From Polynucleobacter asymbioticus QLW-P1DMWA-1 (GTDB taxonomy: Bacteria > Pseudomonadota > Gammaproteobacteria > Burkholderiales > Burkholderiaceae), in the NCBI RefSeq assembly GCF_000016345.1, contig NC_009379.1:1550001-1614000 (forward strand): 64,000 bases of DNA. Reading direction: 5' to 3'. The stretch's first letter is position 1; every line of letters begins with the position of its first letter. Position numbers and translations under genes: made by a program. The notes under the pieces are model-generated. The model worked only from the letters and a program-made list of their open reading frames with translations, searched no databases and was not told where the DNA came from. Shown piece by piece: positions 63,949-64,000 of the stretch.

Positions 63949-63973
63949 GTATACTGTATACAGAGTATATAAT
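63949..63973. promoter_or_regulatory. Palindromic operator upstream of the Rieske gene
   Basis: GTATAC occurs at 63949 and 63956 and GTATAT at 63965; the central 10-bp CTGTATACAG (63954-63963) is a perfect palindrome. TGTATACA-type sites are typical of FCD-branch GntR regulators. A plus-strand -10-like TATAAT overlaps at 63968-63973, suggesting a divergent gene beyond the window. It lies 40-64 bases before the Rieske start codon. Confidence 0.5.
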
Positions 63974-64000
63974 GCTTTTTAAATGCATGCACTGTGTAAA

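Noticed and set aside
1..64000. tRNA, rRNA, CRISPR arrays, insertion sequences, prophage or integrative element
   Set aside because: I read all intergenic stretches and saw no cloverleaf-like sequence, no regular direct repeats with spacers, no transposase or integrase product and no terminal repeats. Weak tRNA-like matches could be missed without a search program.

Overview
The window reads as chromosomal DNA of a freshwater Burkholderiaceae bacterium, most likely Polynucleobacter or a close relative. This is inferred from protein character, the prfB-lysS and uvrB / iscR-S-U-A-hscBA-fdx arrangements, Bug-type receptors, phasin plus intracellular PHA depolymerase, a moderate-to-low GC content judged by eye, and very tight spacing with many ATGA-type overlaps. 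No gap between genes exceeds about 300 bases. I saw no tRNA, rRNA, CRISPR array, insertion sequence, phage gene or attachment site. Most genes are core metabolism.

Layout. 1-1.8 kb: end of prfB, then lysS. 1.9-3.7 kb (minus): an envelope group with a double zinc-ribbon protein, a lipoprotein, a Pal-like lipoprotein and a small secreted protein. 3.9-7.1 kb: cysK, def, dsbB and a ferredoxin-NADP reductase. 7.1-11.2 kb: a sulfate-activation operon with a previously unlisted 54-residue ORF, a TauE/SafE permease, cysH (APS-reductase type), cysD and cysN. 11.2-14.5 kb: a DUF3300 protein, an orphan Rap1a/Tai-like protein and the sulfite dehydrogenase pair sorA-sorB. 14.7-20.1 kb (minus): complete isc operon with a candidate type 1 IscR site in front. 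20.3-26.9 kb: uvrB, then an aromatic aminotransferase, PHA depolymerase, RnfB-like ferredoxin, nth and a DUF1841 protein.

26.9-31.8 kb (minus): a DUF35/thiolase pair, a two-subunit CoA-transferase, a HIT protein and isocitrate lyase. 32.0-35.6 kb (minus): an MFS transporter and two solute-receptor proteins (Bug and TAXI) without partner permeases. 35.6-42.4 kb (minus): a complete cytochrome c maturation System I operon, ccmABCDEFGHI. 42.6-45.4 kb (minus): a MarR-controlled operon of flavodoxin-type quinone reductase, cytochrome b561 and two YceI proteins, behind a four-fold phased operator. 45.5-53.1 kb: metallo-hydrolase, quinone oxidoreductase, DUF2452, DUF2237, a histone-deacetylase-like protein, phasin, and outer-membrane or lipoprotein genes. 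53.3-55.6 kb: ahpC and ahpF, separated by an unusual three-arm RNA-hairpin element. 56.4-63.9 kb (minus): a TRAP transporter and catabolic enzymes (SDR, ketopantoate-reductase family, ferredoxin-type reductase, Rieske oxygenase) behind a palindromic operator.

How parts work together. ATP sulfurylase (CysDN) and APS reductase (CysH) make sulfite directly from APS. TauE/SafE and SorAB could export or oxidise excess sulfite, and CysK uses sulfide. SorB and other c-type cytochromes need the Ccm system. Isc supplies Fe-S clusters to Nth, the RnfB-like protein, CysH and the Rieske system. PhaZ and phasin point to PHA storage, with the thiolase/CoA-transferase genes and isocitrate lyase handling acyl-CoA and acetyl-CoA. 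The signals most worth a second look are the ahpC-ahpF alternative hairpins, the MarR/quinone/YceI operon and the uncharacterised Rieske-TRAP cluster.
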